DNA of 64,000 nt, from the NCBI GenBank assembly GCA_020636095.1, contig JACJYN010000008.1, forward strand, positions 62,001 to 126,000. The letters are read 5' to 3'. This DNA comes from Lewinellaceae bacterium (lineage in GTDB: Bacteria > Bacteroidota > Bacteroidia > Chitinophagales > Saprospiraceae). The translations under genes were made by a program, and so were the position numbers. Shown one piece after another: positions 1-8,882 of this stretch (position 1 is its first letter; the number at the start of each line of letters is the position of its first letter). Under the pieces are notes generated by a model. It saw nothing but the letters and a program-made list of their open reading frames with translations, was not told where the DNA came from and ran no database searches.

Positions 1-1815
1 ACCGTATGCACCCCAGAGGCGGTCACCTAAGTCATAGTAAAAATGCCGAATGGCCGCCAGGCTTTCCTCCGGGGTATAGGGAATTGAAGACACAGCTGCC
101 GTGGGCGTAATGACCCCGCGGTCGTTGGTGGGGCTGTGCGCCGTATAGCCAATGTAGCTGTCGCTGGCGGTCAACCCCCAGGATTGAGCCGAGTACCCGT
201 AGTACTTCTTCGGATTCTGCACACAATACTGATAGTTGATCAGGGAATGATTGACATTCTGTGTCCAATAATTGGCATATTGATCTTCCAAATTGCGTGG
301 ATCGAGGCCCAGATAAGAGTAGTGGGTGAAGAAGAGCGGGCCGCCGTAGGCCGATCCCAACGGCAGAGTTATGCCAAAATAGGACTGTCCATTGACCATT
401 GCCCCGGAGCGGGCATAGCCGGATTGATAGATTTCAGGGTTTATGGGATGGGTGGGAGAAGAAGCCGCCAGAATATAGACGATCTGTGTCTCGTTATGCC
501 CGCTGATCTTCAGGTTGATCTGGAACGCATTATCGGGCGACCAATGCCAGTATAAGGCTTCGTTCTGTCCTTTGGTGTACCAGTCCCATTCCACTCCCTC
601 CCAGAGCGTATTAATACGGCCGATGAGTTCAGTCTCCTGGGGCGCTTCCTGCAATAGATACTGCCGCACAGTGAGCAGGCCTTGCACCAGGAAAGCCGTT
701 TCCACCAGGTCTCCTCCATTATCGGCGGCGCTAAAGGGGATGACCGCCCCCGTCTGCCCGTTCATCCAGTGAGCCCAGGCGCCGTGGAAACGATCCGCTG
801 TTTCCAAAAAACCGACAACCTGCACCCAGCGTTGCAGGGCTTCTTCCATCGTAATGAAACCGCGCTCAACGGCTACAACCATGGCCATCAGGCCGAACCC
901 ACTGCCACCACTGGTGACGGTATTGCCACTGGTATTGCGTTCGCGGGCCATCCCGCAATTGGGGTGGCCAAAATCCCAGAAATAACGAAAAGTTTGTTCC
1001 TGGATGGTCGTCAACAGTTCCTCATCCGACAGGATGGGGAAATCGGGAGTTGACGAAGGGCCGGTAAAAAAGGTCAATTCCAGCCCGTCAAATTCACGGC
1101 CGGCAGCGGCGCCCAGCCCGGGGCCGATAACCAGTTGGTGGTTGGTGAAATCTTTGAGGGTTTCGGTGAATTGGAGTTGAAAAGTGGTATCACTGAGGGC
1201 TGTGATATTGAATTCCACTTTGTCCCTGCCTTCAATTGAAATAAACTCTTTTAGGCTTTGGGGGCTAATCGCCAAGGGGCGGGAAAAGGCGATCTCCATC
1301 GGGTGGCCGACGCTGATGCCGGTATTGAGTGCATCCGCATTTAGGGTGAAAAGATGGGTATCTACCTGAATGCGGGTGGCCCTCAGGGGTTGCTTAGTGA
1401 TGCTAAAGGTAAGCATCAGTTCTTCCAAGTCGGCGGCTTCCGGGCTGGCCAGGCGATTATTGGCCCGCAGGGTATACACTTCGCCTTCGATCCAGGTAGG
1501 GTTGACCGTGATCGTGGCCTGATCACCCTGAGCATTCCATTCTTCAGTATCAGCGAGCACCATTCCACCGGTGCTAATTTGAAACATATCAGAAGAGGCC
1601 CTTTCCACAGGAGCGGAGAAACCGAGGTAAATGGCGCCTTCTCCGTCCACCGCATTCCCGTTGAGAATGGTTTGGCTGCCCAGGCGGGCGAAGGTTAGCC
1701 TCAGTTCGTCTTTGGGCGTTGCCGGGCTGTCATCCTTACTGCAGGAAGAGATCAGCCCAAAGCTGAAAAGAGAAAAAAAAACAATGGTTTTTATTGGAAG
1801 GGAAGTTCGAATCAT
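1..1815 (-). CDS. GH144-like glucoamylase-family lipoprotein (C-terminal end cut by window)
   Basis: The minus-strand frame is open from an ATG at 1815 to base 1, giving 605 codons with no stop, so the 3' end lies outside the window. Residues 1-25 form a lipoprotein signal (hydrophobic core, then LISSC with Cys25). Residues ~30-250 look like two bacterial Ig-like beta domains. From ~260 the protein matches the glucoamylase/GH144 family: QTFRYFWDFGHP, GNTVTSGGSGFGLMAM, RFHGAWAHWMNG, DNGGDLVETAFLVQG, SYIGYTAHSP and ITPTAAVSSIPYTPEES are all visible. Known members hydrolyse beta-1,2-glucan (GH144) or related glucans. It lies downstream of the susC/susD/LamG genes on the same strand but behind a terminator-like hairpin, so it may have its own promoter or be expressed by read-through. 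Substrate is inferred; family membership is fairly sure. Confidence 0.82.
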   Translation of the reverse strand, partial: MIRTSLPIKTIVFFSLFSFGLISSCSKDDSPATPKDELRLTFARLGSQTILNGNAVDGEGAIYLGFSAPVERASSDMFQISTGGMVLADTEEWNAQGDQATITVNPTWIEGEVYTLRANNRLASPEAADLEELMLTFSITKQPLRATRIQVDTHLFTLNADALNTGISVGHPMEIAFSRPLAISPQSLKEFISIEGRDKVEFNITALSDTTFQLQFTETLKDFTNHQLVIGPGLGAAAGREFDGLELTFFTGPSSTPDFPILSDEELLTTIQEQTFRYFWDFGHPNCGMARERNTSGNTVTSGGSGFGLMAMVVAVERGFITMEEALQRWVQVVGFLETADRFHGAWAHWMNGQTGAVIPFSAADNGGDLVETAFLVQGLLTVRQYLLQEAPQETELIGRINTLWEGVEWDWYTKGQNEALYWHWSPDNAFQINLKISGHNETQIVYILAASSPTHPINPEIYQSGYARSGAMVNGQSYFGITLPLGSAYGGPLFFTHYSYLGLDPRNLEDQYANYWTQNVNHSLINYQYCVQNPKKYYGYSAQSWGLTASDSYIGYTAHSPTNDRGVITPTAAVSSIPYTPEESLAAIRHFYYDLGDRLWGAYG

Positions 1816-1889
1816 AATTGGTTATACTTTCAATATCACGGGTATGCATAACTAGTGCCTCGCGCACTAATAGTCTACAGTAAACATCC

Positions 1890-1935
1890 AAAAAATTTGA
1901 ATACAGGGAACCGCAAACGCAGGCTCCCTGTATTC
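1890..1935 (-). terminator. Rho-independent terminator after the LamG gene
   Basis: A perfect 11-bp stem (GAATACAGGGA at 1899-1909 with TCCCTGTATTC at 1925-1935) encloses a 15-nt loop. On the minus strand it is followed by a T-rich run (AAATTTTTTGG). It starts about 10 nt after the stop of the LamG lipoprotein gene, so it probably ends the susC-susD-LamG transcript. Confidence 0.75.
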
Positions 1936-1945
1936 GAAAATATTT

Positions 1946-3730
1946 TTACATCTCGTCAGCAATGATCTCGCCGATTTCGTCCTTGGTCAAAGCTTTGTTA
2001 AACAGGCGGAGTTCATCCATATAGCTGAGGTCCGACCAATGATCCCAGCCTGTAAAGTGGGGTGCGCCGGACATAATGGAAATCATATCACAGTCGGTCC
2101 AGTCAATGCCATCAAAAGCACCCTGGGAGACAATTTCCCCATCGACGTAGACTACACACTCGCTACCGGAAATGGTAAACGCGAAGTGGTGCCATTCGTC
2201 GTCAGGGCCGACGTTAGCAGCGTCACCACCGTCGAACCAGCTGTCAGCGGCGCCATTGCCAGCATTGAGCTTGAAGCGCTGCGCGTCACCCGCTGCCTCA
2301 CGGAAGAAACGGAAGCCGCTGGTTCGTTTGTTCTCAGCCCCCGGGTTGTCGGGATCCGGCGGGCCAATAACCAATATGCCGGCCCGGTCCGGCATCGCAT
2401 TGATTTTCATCCAGAATACAGCGCTGAACTCATTGCCCAGCAATCCGTCCGTCGGGAAGGTCAGATAAGAATCGGTAGCACCGGCATAGGCGTCGGCGCC
2501 TACCTTACCTGAACCGACAAAACCAGGGTTGCCAACGACCGTCATCATCTGGCCGCTCACCATTTCCTTAAACTCCCCACCATCAAAGCCCAGATAGAAA
2601 GCCTCACCGTCGTACTTCGGCGTGTAACTACTGCCACCGCCCAATTCCGTAGCGATGATTCCCTGAATCTCAGATTGGGACAGTTCGCGGTTGAAGAGGC
2701 GCAATTCGTCCATGAGGCTTTGATCCGATTTGTGGTCCCAGCCCGTAAAACGAGGCGCGCCCGACATGATGGAGAGGATGTCGCAGCCCGTCCAGTCAAC
2801 ACCGGTAAGCGCCCCTTGCGAGACGATTTCCCCATCAATATAAACGACAGCCTGGTTACTCGAAATGGTAAACGAGAAGTGGTGCCATTGGCCATTGTCA
2901 GGAATGACATCGGCAGCGTCACCGCCGTCGAACCAACTGTCAGCGGCGCCATTGCCGACATTCAGCTTAAAGCGTTGCTCGCCGCCTGCATTCTCGCGAA
3001 AGAAACGGAAACCGCTGGTCCGGTTATTGGCGGCGTCAGGATTGGCTGCATCTGGCGGGCCAATGACCAATATGCCGGCCCGGTCGGGGGTAGCGTTGAC
3101 CTTCATCCAGAACACAGCGCTGAGTTCATTGCCCAACATACCCTCGGTGGGGACGGTCAGGTAAGAGTCCGCTGCGCCCTTATAGGCATCGAGGCCGACA
3201 ACACTTTCGCCGGCAAAACCGGGGGAGCCCACCACTGTCGGCTGGCGGATATTCACCAGGTCGATGAAATCCCCGTCGAAGGGCATGTACAGAACCTCGC
3301 CGGCATAAAGCGGCGTATAGGCCGGCTCTTTGGTAAAGTTGACGGTAGCAGAGCCTGTTTTGCCATTCCCGTCCGTTGCGGTAATGGTAATAGTGTGCAT
3401 ACCATCGGTCACCTGATCGTAAGCATATTCCCCGACATACCGGCGGTAATCGAGGAATTCCTTGAACACGGCAATTTGCGAACCGTCATAATCAATGGCT
3501 ACTTCCACCAGCTCGATGTCGTCCGTAGCTTCAAACTTGATGTTGACCGTAGTGACCGGCTCCAGCACCTGGATGAGAGAACCTTCCAGCGGGAAGGAAA
3601 TCACCACCTCGGGATTTCCCTGGTCGGGCCCTGGATCAACGGCGGAAATAGGGTCGATACCCTCCCGGTCGCAGGCCAGGGTAAACCCTGCCAGCATGAG
3701 GAATAAGAAAAGTTTATTAGTAAATTTCAT
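1946..3730 (-). CDS. Surface lipoprotein with two tandem LamG-like domains
   Basis: 594 residues. The N-terminus is a lipoprotein signal with Cys20 in the sequence GFTLAC. Residues ~38-132 are an Ig/PKD-like beta domain (EATDDIELVEVAIDYDG, HTITITATDGNGKTG). Two concanavalin A-like LamG_3 domains follow (~145-365 and ~372-594). They are near-copies of each other: both contain AVFWMK, DRAGILVIGPPD, RTSGFRFFRE, GNGAADSWFDGGDA, VVYVDGEIVSQGA-type and SIMSGAP motifs. Its position directly after susD suggests a surface glycan-binding protein, the role of SusE/SusF in starch loci, but no sequence similarity to those is claimed. The gene lies 61 bp after susD. The two halves are also similar at DNA level, so the duplication looks fairly recent. 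Confidence 0.85.
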   Translation of the reverse strand: MKFTNKLFLFLMLAGFTLACDREGIDPISAVDPGPDQGNPEVVISFPLEGSLIQVLEPVTTVNIKFEATDDIELVEVAIDYDGSQIAVFKEFLDYRRYVGEYAYDQVTDGMHTITITATDGNGKTGSATVNFTKEPAYTPLYAGEVLYMPFDGDFIDLVNIRQPTVVGSPGFAGESVVGLDAYKGAADSYLTVPTEGMLGNELSAVFWMKVNATPDRAGILVIGPPDAANPDAANNRTSGFRFFRENAGGEQRFKLNVGNGAADSWFDGGDAADVIPDNGQWHHFSFTISSNQAVVYIDGEIVSQGALTGVDWTGCDILSIMSGAPRFTGWDHKSDQSLMDELRLFNRELSQSEIQGIIATELGGGSSYTPKYDGEAFYLGFDGGEFKEMVSGQMMTVVGNPGFVGSGKVGADAYAGATDSYLTFPTDGLLGNEFSAVFWMKINAMPDRAGILVIGPPDPDNPGAENKRTSGFRFFREAAGDAQRFKLNAGNGAADSWFDGGDAANVGPDDEWHHFAFTISGSECVVYVDGEIVSQGAFDGIDWTDCDMISIMSGAPHFTGWDHWSDLSYMDELRLFNKALTKDEIGEIIADEM

Positions 3731-3791
3731 TGTTTTAACAATTTAAAATGAATGTACATGATTCAAACAAAGGTTTGAATTGGGCGTCAAT

Positions 3792-5333
3792 TTAGCGAAT
3801 ATCCAAAGCCGGCAATTGATCGACCTGATTCTGTGGGTAAGGCAGGTAAATCTTGTCGGTAGTGAACGTCCGCCCGTCATAGTTGAGTTCGTCGTACTTT
3901 TCCCAGCGGATCAGGTCGTAGTAACGCACGCCCCACTCCATGGCTAGCTCGGCGAATTTCTCATCAACGACATTCTGTAGGGTTACGCCGGTAATTGCCG
4001 GCATGCCGGCGCGGGCGCGGACCAGGTTCACTGCCTCGTCAGCCGAGATTGCCGAACTGGAAGCCCCCTGCAGGATGGCTTCAGCGTGCATCAGCAGTAC
4101 TTCCGCGTAGCGGATACAAGTGTAATTCTTGTTGTTGCCGTAACCGGTGCGGCCCGGCGTAATCTGATTGGATGGCAGGTAGTGCTTGCCACTGGCAAAC
4201 TTGGCACGGGCGTAGTCTGTGATCACGTCGCCGTCGCGGGTGGTATTGGAAACAAAGTCCGGCAGGACGGCATATTTGGGATCTTGCTGAAGCTCTGCTA
4301 TGCCGCGGTCGGTAAAGAGCACACTCGTTTCCAGGCGTACGGCCTCCCCGCGGTCCAGCATGAATTTGATGAACTTGAAGCTCGGCTCGAAGAAGCCCCA
4401 GCCGGCGCCGATTCCTGGCACGGCAGGCTCCCAGTTCTGCGGGCCGTAAAAGGCATACAGGTGGAAGTTGGCGTCACCTGATCCCTGTCCATAGTCAGAA
4501 TATTGCAATTCGAGGATATTCTCCCGGTTCAGTTTGCCTTTCAGCTTGAACAACTCGTAGAAATCCGGCTCCAGTTCGTAAACACCGGAGTTGATGATCT
4601 CGGAAGTAGCGTTCGCTACCGCCTGGTAGTTGCCCAGCTCCTGTTCAGCCATGGCCTTGATCGTAAGGGCGGTATAGCGGTTCACGCCACCGGGAACATC
4701 CGTACGATCAGCCGGGTGTACGGTCGACAAGTTCGGAATAGCCGCGTCCATTTGCTCTGAAATGTACTGCATTACCTCATCCTTGGTCGACAGTTTGGCT
4801 ACCAGCAGGTCGGCAGGGTCGCCGGTGTCAGGGATCAGGATGTCGCCCCATACACGCGCTACGTGAAACAGCAGGAAAGCGTTGAGCGTATTGATCTCTG
4901 CAATGTACTGGTCGGCCAGGGCAGAAGGCGCGCCGGCTTCGCGGTACAGCTCGATCTGTTCGATGGCCGTTTTGCCTCGGTAGAGATCGCTGTAGTTCAA
5001 CTGCCACAACGAATTGTACATCCAGTAAGCCTGGTCGTAAATATAGTGATCCGTAGCATCGAAAGGCTGCTGGTCACCTAACCCGCCGGCGTTGACATCG
5101 TCACCGCGGACGGCAATCAGGGGAATGGTTTCCCATCCGCGGGTGTAAAAATCGGCGTAGGTGCCAATCAGTGGCAATATCATGTTGTCGGAGATGCTAT
5201 AATCAATCTCTTCATTGAAAGTCCGGTTCAGTGCCGGTTCATCCAGGTTTTTTTCGCAGGATGGCAGCACGAAGAACAACAAGGCCAGCAGGCTGATGCT
5301 AAGGCCGTATTTTTTAAGGATTTCCATATTCAT
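3792..5333 (-). CDS. susD: SusD/RagB-family nutrient-binding outer-membrane lipoprotein
   Basis: 513 residues from the ATG at 5333, chosen because it gives MNMEILKKYG followed by a clean lipoprotein signal ending LPSC (Cys26). The open frame extends 29 codons upstream, but that part overlaps susC and has no signal peptide. Family hallmarks: an N-terminal helical TPR-like region (LWQLNYSDLYRGKTAIEQI, AEINTLNAFLLFHVARVWGD), then the C-terminal CIRYAEVLLMHAEA, VNLVRARAGMP and ELAMEWGVRYYDLIRWEKY motifs. SusD proteins cap the extracellular face of SusC and hand over oligosaccharides. The start is 19 bp after the susC stop, so the pair is co-transcribed. Confidence 0.95.
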   Translation of the reverse strand: MNMEILKKYGLSISLLALLFFVLPSCEKNLDEPALNRTFNEEIDYSISDNMILPLIGTYADFYTRGWETIPLIAVRGDDVNAGGLGDQQPFDATDHYIYDQAYWMYNSLWQLNYSDLYRGKTAIEQIELYREAGAPSALADQYIAEINTLNAFLLFHVARVWGDILIPDTGDPADLLVAKLSTKDEVMQYISEQMDAAIPNLSTVHPADRTDVPGGVNRYTALTIKAMAEQELGNYQAVANATSEIINSGVYELEPDFYELFKLKGKLNRENILELQYSDYGQGSGDANFHLYAFYGPQNWEPAVPGIGAGWGFFEPSFKFIKFMLDRGEAVRLETSVLFTDRGIAELQQDPKYAVLPDFVSNTTRDGDVITDYARAKFASGKHYLPSNQITPGRTGYGNNKNYTCIRYAEVLLMHAEAILQGASSSAISADEAVNLVRARAGMPAITGVTLQNVVDEKFAELAMEWGVRYYDLIRWEKYDELNYDGRTFTTDKIYLPYPQNQVDQLPALDIR

Positions 5334-5352
5334 TATATTTAAGCGTTTTCGG

Positions 5353-8300
5353 TTAAAATTTAACATTGAGCCCAACCGTGTAAACGGCGGGGATTGGGTA
5401 GGTCTGGCGGTCCACACCATCGGGAATCTCGGCGGTAAAGCCGACGTAGTCGAATACGGTTAGCGGCCGGTCGGCAGTGAAGGAGACCCGCAAATCCGGA
5501 GCGCCGGGGCCGAAAACCTTCTCCCCCTGGATGTTGTAAGCCAGTTGTACGTTCTGGATGCGCCAGAAAGCACCATCATCCACCCAGTAATCGCTGAGCC
5601 GCTGGTTCCATCCCTTGCGGATGCCCTTGCTGGAAGGATAGCTGTTCGAAGTGCCTTCCCCATGCCAGCGGTTGTTGGCCAGGTCGGCATCCAAGTTGGT
5701 GTCGTTGGTGAAGATCACCTCGCCGCGGCGGCGGTTCAGGATTTTGTTGCCGGATTGGCCGTAAAGGTTAGCCGACAGGTCAAAGCCCTTGAAGCTAATC
5801 CCCAGGTTAGCGCCGAACATGAAGCTCGGCAGATAAGAACCCAGTACGACGCGGTCCTCAGCATCGTTTACACCATCGCCATTCTGGTCTACATACTTAA
5901 GGTCGCCGGGTTCCAAATTGTTTGCGACAGCAATCGGGTCGGCATCGATCTCGGCCTGATTTTGATAGACGCCGGCGGTTTCCCAACCATAGAAAGCCAG
6001 CAGCGGTTCGCCTACGATAGAACGCTGGCGGAATTCCGCCGTGCCCCCATCGATGTAGGGCTGCCCAAACAGGCTGATCACTTCGTTCTTCAGCGTGGCG
6101 ATGTTGCCGCCAATGCTATAGTTGATCCCGGAGGAGGTGCTGTTGCTCCAGTTCAGGGCCAGTTCAAACCCAGAATTGCGGATCACCCCCACATTCCTAA
6201 GTACCGTACCGCCGATAGCCGGAATATTCACTCGGATGGCAGCATTCTTGGTGTCGCGAGTGTAATAGTCGGCTTCCACTGACAAGCGGCTTCTCAGGAA
6301 TTCAGCGGTCAGGCCGAAGTTGGTCTCTTCCACCACCTCCCAGCGCAGTGCCGAAAAGGTATTGGAGGTCTGCGTACCACTGTACTGAACGTCGCCCAAA
6401 GAGGTCGTTACTACTGAAGTGGTCGTAGCTCCGTCGCTGGCCTGGATGCGGTCGTTGCCCAGTTCGCCCCAACTGGCGCGTAATTTCAGGTAATTGATCC
6501 CGCTAACGTCAAAAAAGCTCTCTTCGGAAAGTACCCACCCTACGCCAACGGTGGGGAAGTAGCCCCATTTTTCCTGGTATTTATTGCTGCCGTCGGCGCG
6601 GTAGGTACCGTATATCAGGTACCGGTTGGCAAAGTTGTAGGCCACCCGGCCGAAGTAAGAGATACCGTAGTAGCGGCTGCCGTCATCACCGACATTCCCG
6701 CGGTCGGTATCCAGTGTCTCGGCCTGGTCGATGAACCAGGCGGCTTCCTGATCGGTCGGGAAGTTCAGGGCGCGCACCTCCAACTGATCATAGGCCTCAT
6801 CGCGATAAGAGCTCCCTACCATGGCGGTCAGGTTGTGTTTGCCGTAGCTGTCTTCATAGGTCAGGATGTTATCCCATATCTGGTTGAAATAGTTGGAATT
6901 GATCTTTTGGATCGCTGAATTCTCCCGCTGGAAGTTGTTGCCGATGAAGTACGGGAAGTCCAGGTTGCGTGAGTTGATAGTTGTATAGGAACTGTTGTAA
7001 GCCGACTTGAAGGACAACTTTTCCGGTAAGATGTTGAATTGAACGTAGAAGTTGCCCAATAACTTACGGATTTTTTGCTGGTTTTCATTGAACTCAGTAG
7101 CGACCAGTGGGTTCTGGCCTCCACGGTAGCCCAGGTCCTGTGCGTTGGCCAGTTGCAGCGGAGTGGCGTCGGTGTTCTTTTCATCATAGACCGGCATAAT
7201 GGGCACTGCATAATAGGCCAGGAACCAGGCGGCGTCCTCCGGAAGGTAGCGCGTGCCGTTGCTGATGATCGCGTTGCCGCCGATAGTAAGCCAGTCGGTT
7301 GCTTTAAAATCGATCTTCGAACGCAGGTTGAAGCGTTCGTATTCGTTCTTCATATCCAGGATGCCTTCCTGCATAAAGTAGCTGGTGCCGACAGAGTAGG
7401 CTGCCTTGCTGCCTCCACCTGAAACGTCGACACTGTGGTTCATGATCGCTGCATTACGGAGGATAACATCATACCAATCCGTATTTGCATCCGGCACATT
7501 CGGGTTGATCCGGCTGCGGCCGTAGCGCTGCATGGCGTTATTGATAAATGAGATATCGGCTTCTGATCCCGATTCGAGCGCCATGGTCGTGAACTGTTCG
7601 GCATTAGCCATCTTCAGCACGTTCTGGGCGGCCTGCACGCCGTAGTAACCGTCGTAGGTGATCTGTGCCGGCGCGTCGAATTTGCCGCCCTTCGTTTCGA
7701 TCAGCACTACTCCGTTTGCGGCGCGTACCCCGTAGATAGCGGCGGCAGAGGCATCCTTCAGAACAGAGATCGACTTGATGTCGTTGTTGTTCAGGAAGTC
7801 GATGTTGTCGAAGAACATGCCGTCCACTACATAAAGCGGCGCCTCGTTATCGCTGCCGGGATAGGACCCTACGCCCCGTACCCGTACTTTGGGCGCCTCA
7901 CCCGGAGAACCCGCGCTGACGATCTGCAGCCCGGCTACTTTACCCTGCAGGGCTTGCATGGGCTGGCCGGATGGCGTCTTCTCAATCTCGTCAGATCTGA
8001 TGGTGGTAATCGAGGAGGTCAGGTCCCTGGATTTCTGAGAACCATAACCGACTACGACGATCTCCTCCAGCAGCTCAGCGCTCTGGCGAAGCTCGAAATC
8101 CAGCGTGGTAGCCACCCCCAAGACCTGAGTCAAAGGTTCATAGCCGGTGTAGGATACCACAATCGTGTCTCCCACATTAGCCCGCAATTCGTAGCGGCCG
8201 TCAAAATCAGTAATCGTACCTGTTGCGTCCTTCTTATTGAGGATGTTGACGCCAATGAGCGGTTCGCCACCTTCTTCGGTGACCACCCCGGTATAGGTCG

Positions 8301-8373
8301 TTGCCTGAGCCTGGGCGGCTCCCCATCCAAGAAGGAACAAGGGGATTAGAAGTAATCTGGTAAAAAGTTTCAT
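5353..8373 (-). CDS. susC: SusC/RagA-family TonB-dependent outer-membrane transporter
   Basis: 1006 residues. Signal peptide 1-22 ends AAQAQA. Residues ~25-110 form the carboxypeptidase-D-like regulatory domain (YTGVVTEEGGEPLIGVNI, DFDGRYEL). The TonB box and plug follow, with the SusC signatures EEIVVVGYGSQKSRDLTSS, GKVAGLQIVSAGSPGE, RVRGVGS, APLYVVDG and ISVLKDASAAAIYGVRAANG. The rest is a 22-strand-type barrel ending VYTVGLNVKF with a terminal aromatic residue. It imports oligosaccharides across the outer membrane with energy from TonB/ExbBD, and it is the first gene of the susC-susD-LamG transcript. Confidence 0.96.
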   Translation of the reverse strand: MKLFTRLLLIPLFLLGWGAAQAQATTYTGVVTEEGGEPLIGVNILNKKDATGTITDFDGRYELRANVGDTIVVSYTGYEPLTQVLGVATTLDFELRQSAELLEEIVVVGYGSQKSRDLTSSITTIRSDEIEKTPSGQPMQALQGKVAGLQIVSAGSPGEAPKVRVRGVGSYPGSDNEAPLYVVDGMFFDNIDFLNNNDIKSISVLKDASAAAIYGVRAANGVVLIETKGGKFDAPAQITYDGYYGVQAAQNVLKMANAEQFTTMALESGSEADISFINNAMQRYGRSRINPNVPDANTDWYDVILRNAAIMNHSVDVSGGGSKAAYSVGTSYFMQEGILDMKNEYERFNLRSKIDFKATDWLTIGGNAIISNGTRYLPEDAAWFLAYYAVPIMPVYDEKNTDATPLQLANAQDLGYRGGQNPLVATEFNENQQKIRKLLGNFYVQFNILPEKLSFKSAYNSSYTTINSRNLDFPYFIGNNFQRENSAIQKINSNYFNQIWDNILTYEDSYGKHNLTAMVGSSYRDEAYDQLEVRALNFPTDQEAAWFIDQAETLDTDRGNVGDDGSRYYGISYFGRVAYNFANRYLIYGTYRADGSNKYQEKWGYFPTVGVGWVLSEESFFDVSGINYLKLRASWGELGNDRIQASDGATTTSVVTTSLGDVQYSGTQTSNTFSALRWEVVEETNFGLTAEFLRSRLSVEADYYTRDTKNAAIRVNIPAIGGTVLRNVGVIRNSGFELALNWSNSTSSGINYSIGGNIATLKNEVISLFGQPYIDGGTAEFRQRSIVGEPLLAFYGWETAGVYQNQAEIDADPIAVANNLEPGDLKYVDQNGDGVNDAEDRVVLGSYLPSFMFGANLGISFKGFDLSANLYGQSGNKILNRRRGEVIFTNDTNLDADLANNRWHGEGTSNSYPSSKGIRKGWNQRLSDYWVDDGAFWRIQNVQLAYNIQGEKVFGPGAPDLRVSFTADRPLTVFDYVGFTAEIPDGVDRQTYPIPAVYTVGLNVKF

Positions 8374-8882
8374 CTTAGGTTTTATTTAAGTGAGCATGTA
8401 TCCTTGATAACAATATTGTTCTCCTGCTTATATTGAGGATATACGGGTTCCTTCAACACAATAGTTGAGGGCATTTAGCTTGATGATGTAAGCGAAAACG
8501 AGGGTTGCCGAGCAGACGCTGCGGCCGACGGTGTAGTAATAATGTTATAGGCGGTATCAAATAATAAGCTGAAACCGTAGTAAAAATACAGCACTTAAGT
8601 AGGCGCCCTGCTAATGTCTGTTTTTAAATTCCTACGATTATTTGACTGCAAGGCGGTTTCATCCAATTAAAATACAAAAAATGACGATAAACCCAAAACG
8701 AAATTACCAATCGGAAAGCGGTAATCCTAAAATTCCACCTCATTATTACTACGCCATTCGTTATTTTTTTTAAACAACAAAGAAAGCGTGCTCATTTCAA
8801 AACACATTGGTAATCAAAAAATTAAGCAAACTCCCATAGCCAGTTGAGATGTATGAGGGTATTCCAAAGACCTCAACATAGC
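8374..8882. promoter_or_regulatory. 509-bp regulatory gap between regulator gene and susC, with 12-bp palindrome
   Basis: AT-rich non-coding stretch upstream of susC; no credible gene is visible. A perfect palindrome, AACAATATTGTT, lies at 8409-8420, about 36 bp from the susC start, where a regulator could bind. A weaker inverted pair ATTACC/GGTAAT lies at 8703-8725. No full TTTG-N19-TAnnTTTG promoter was found on the minus strand. A long untranslated leader before susC is common in such loci. Confidence 0.4.

Noticed and set aside
2675..3706. 343-codon plus-strand frame opposite the LamG gene
   Set aside because: Shadow frame; no signal or domain, while the minus-strand protein has a lipobox and repeats.
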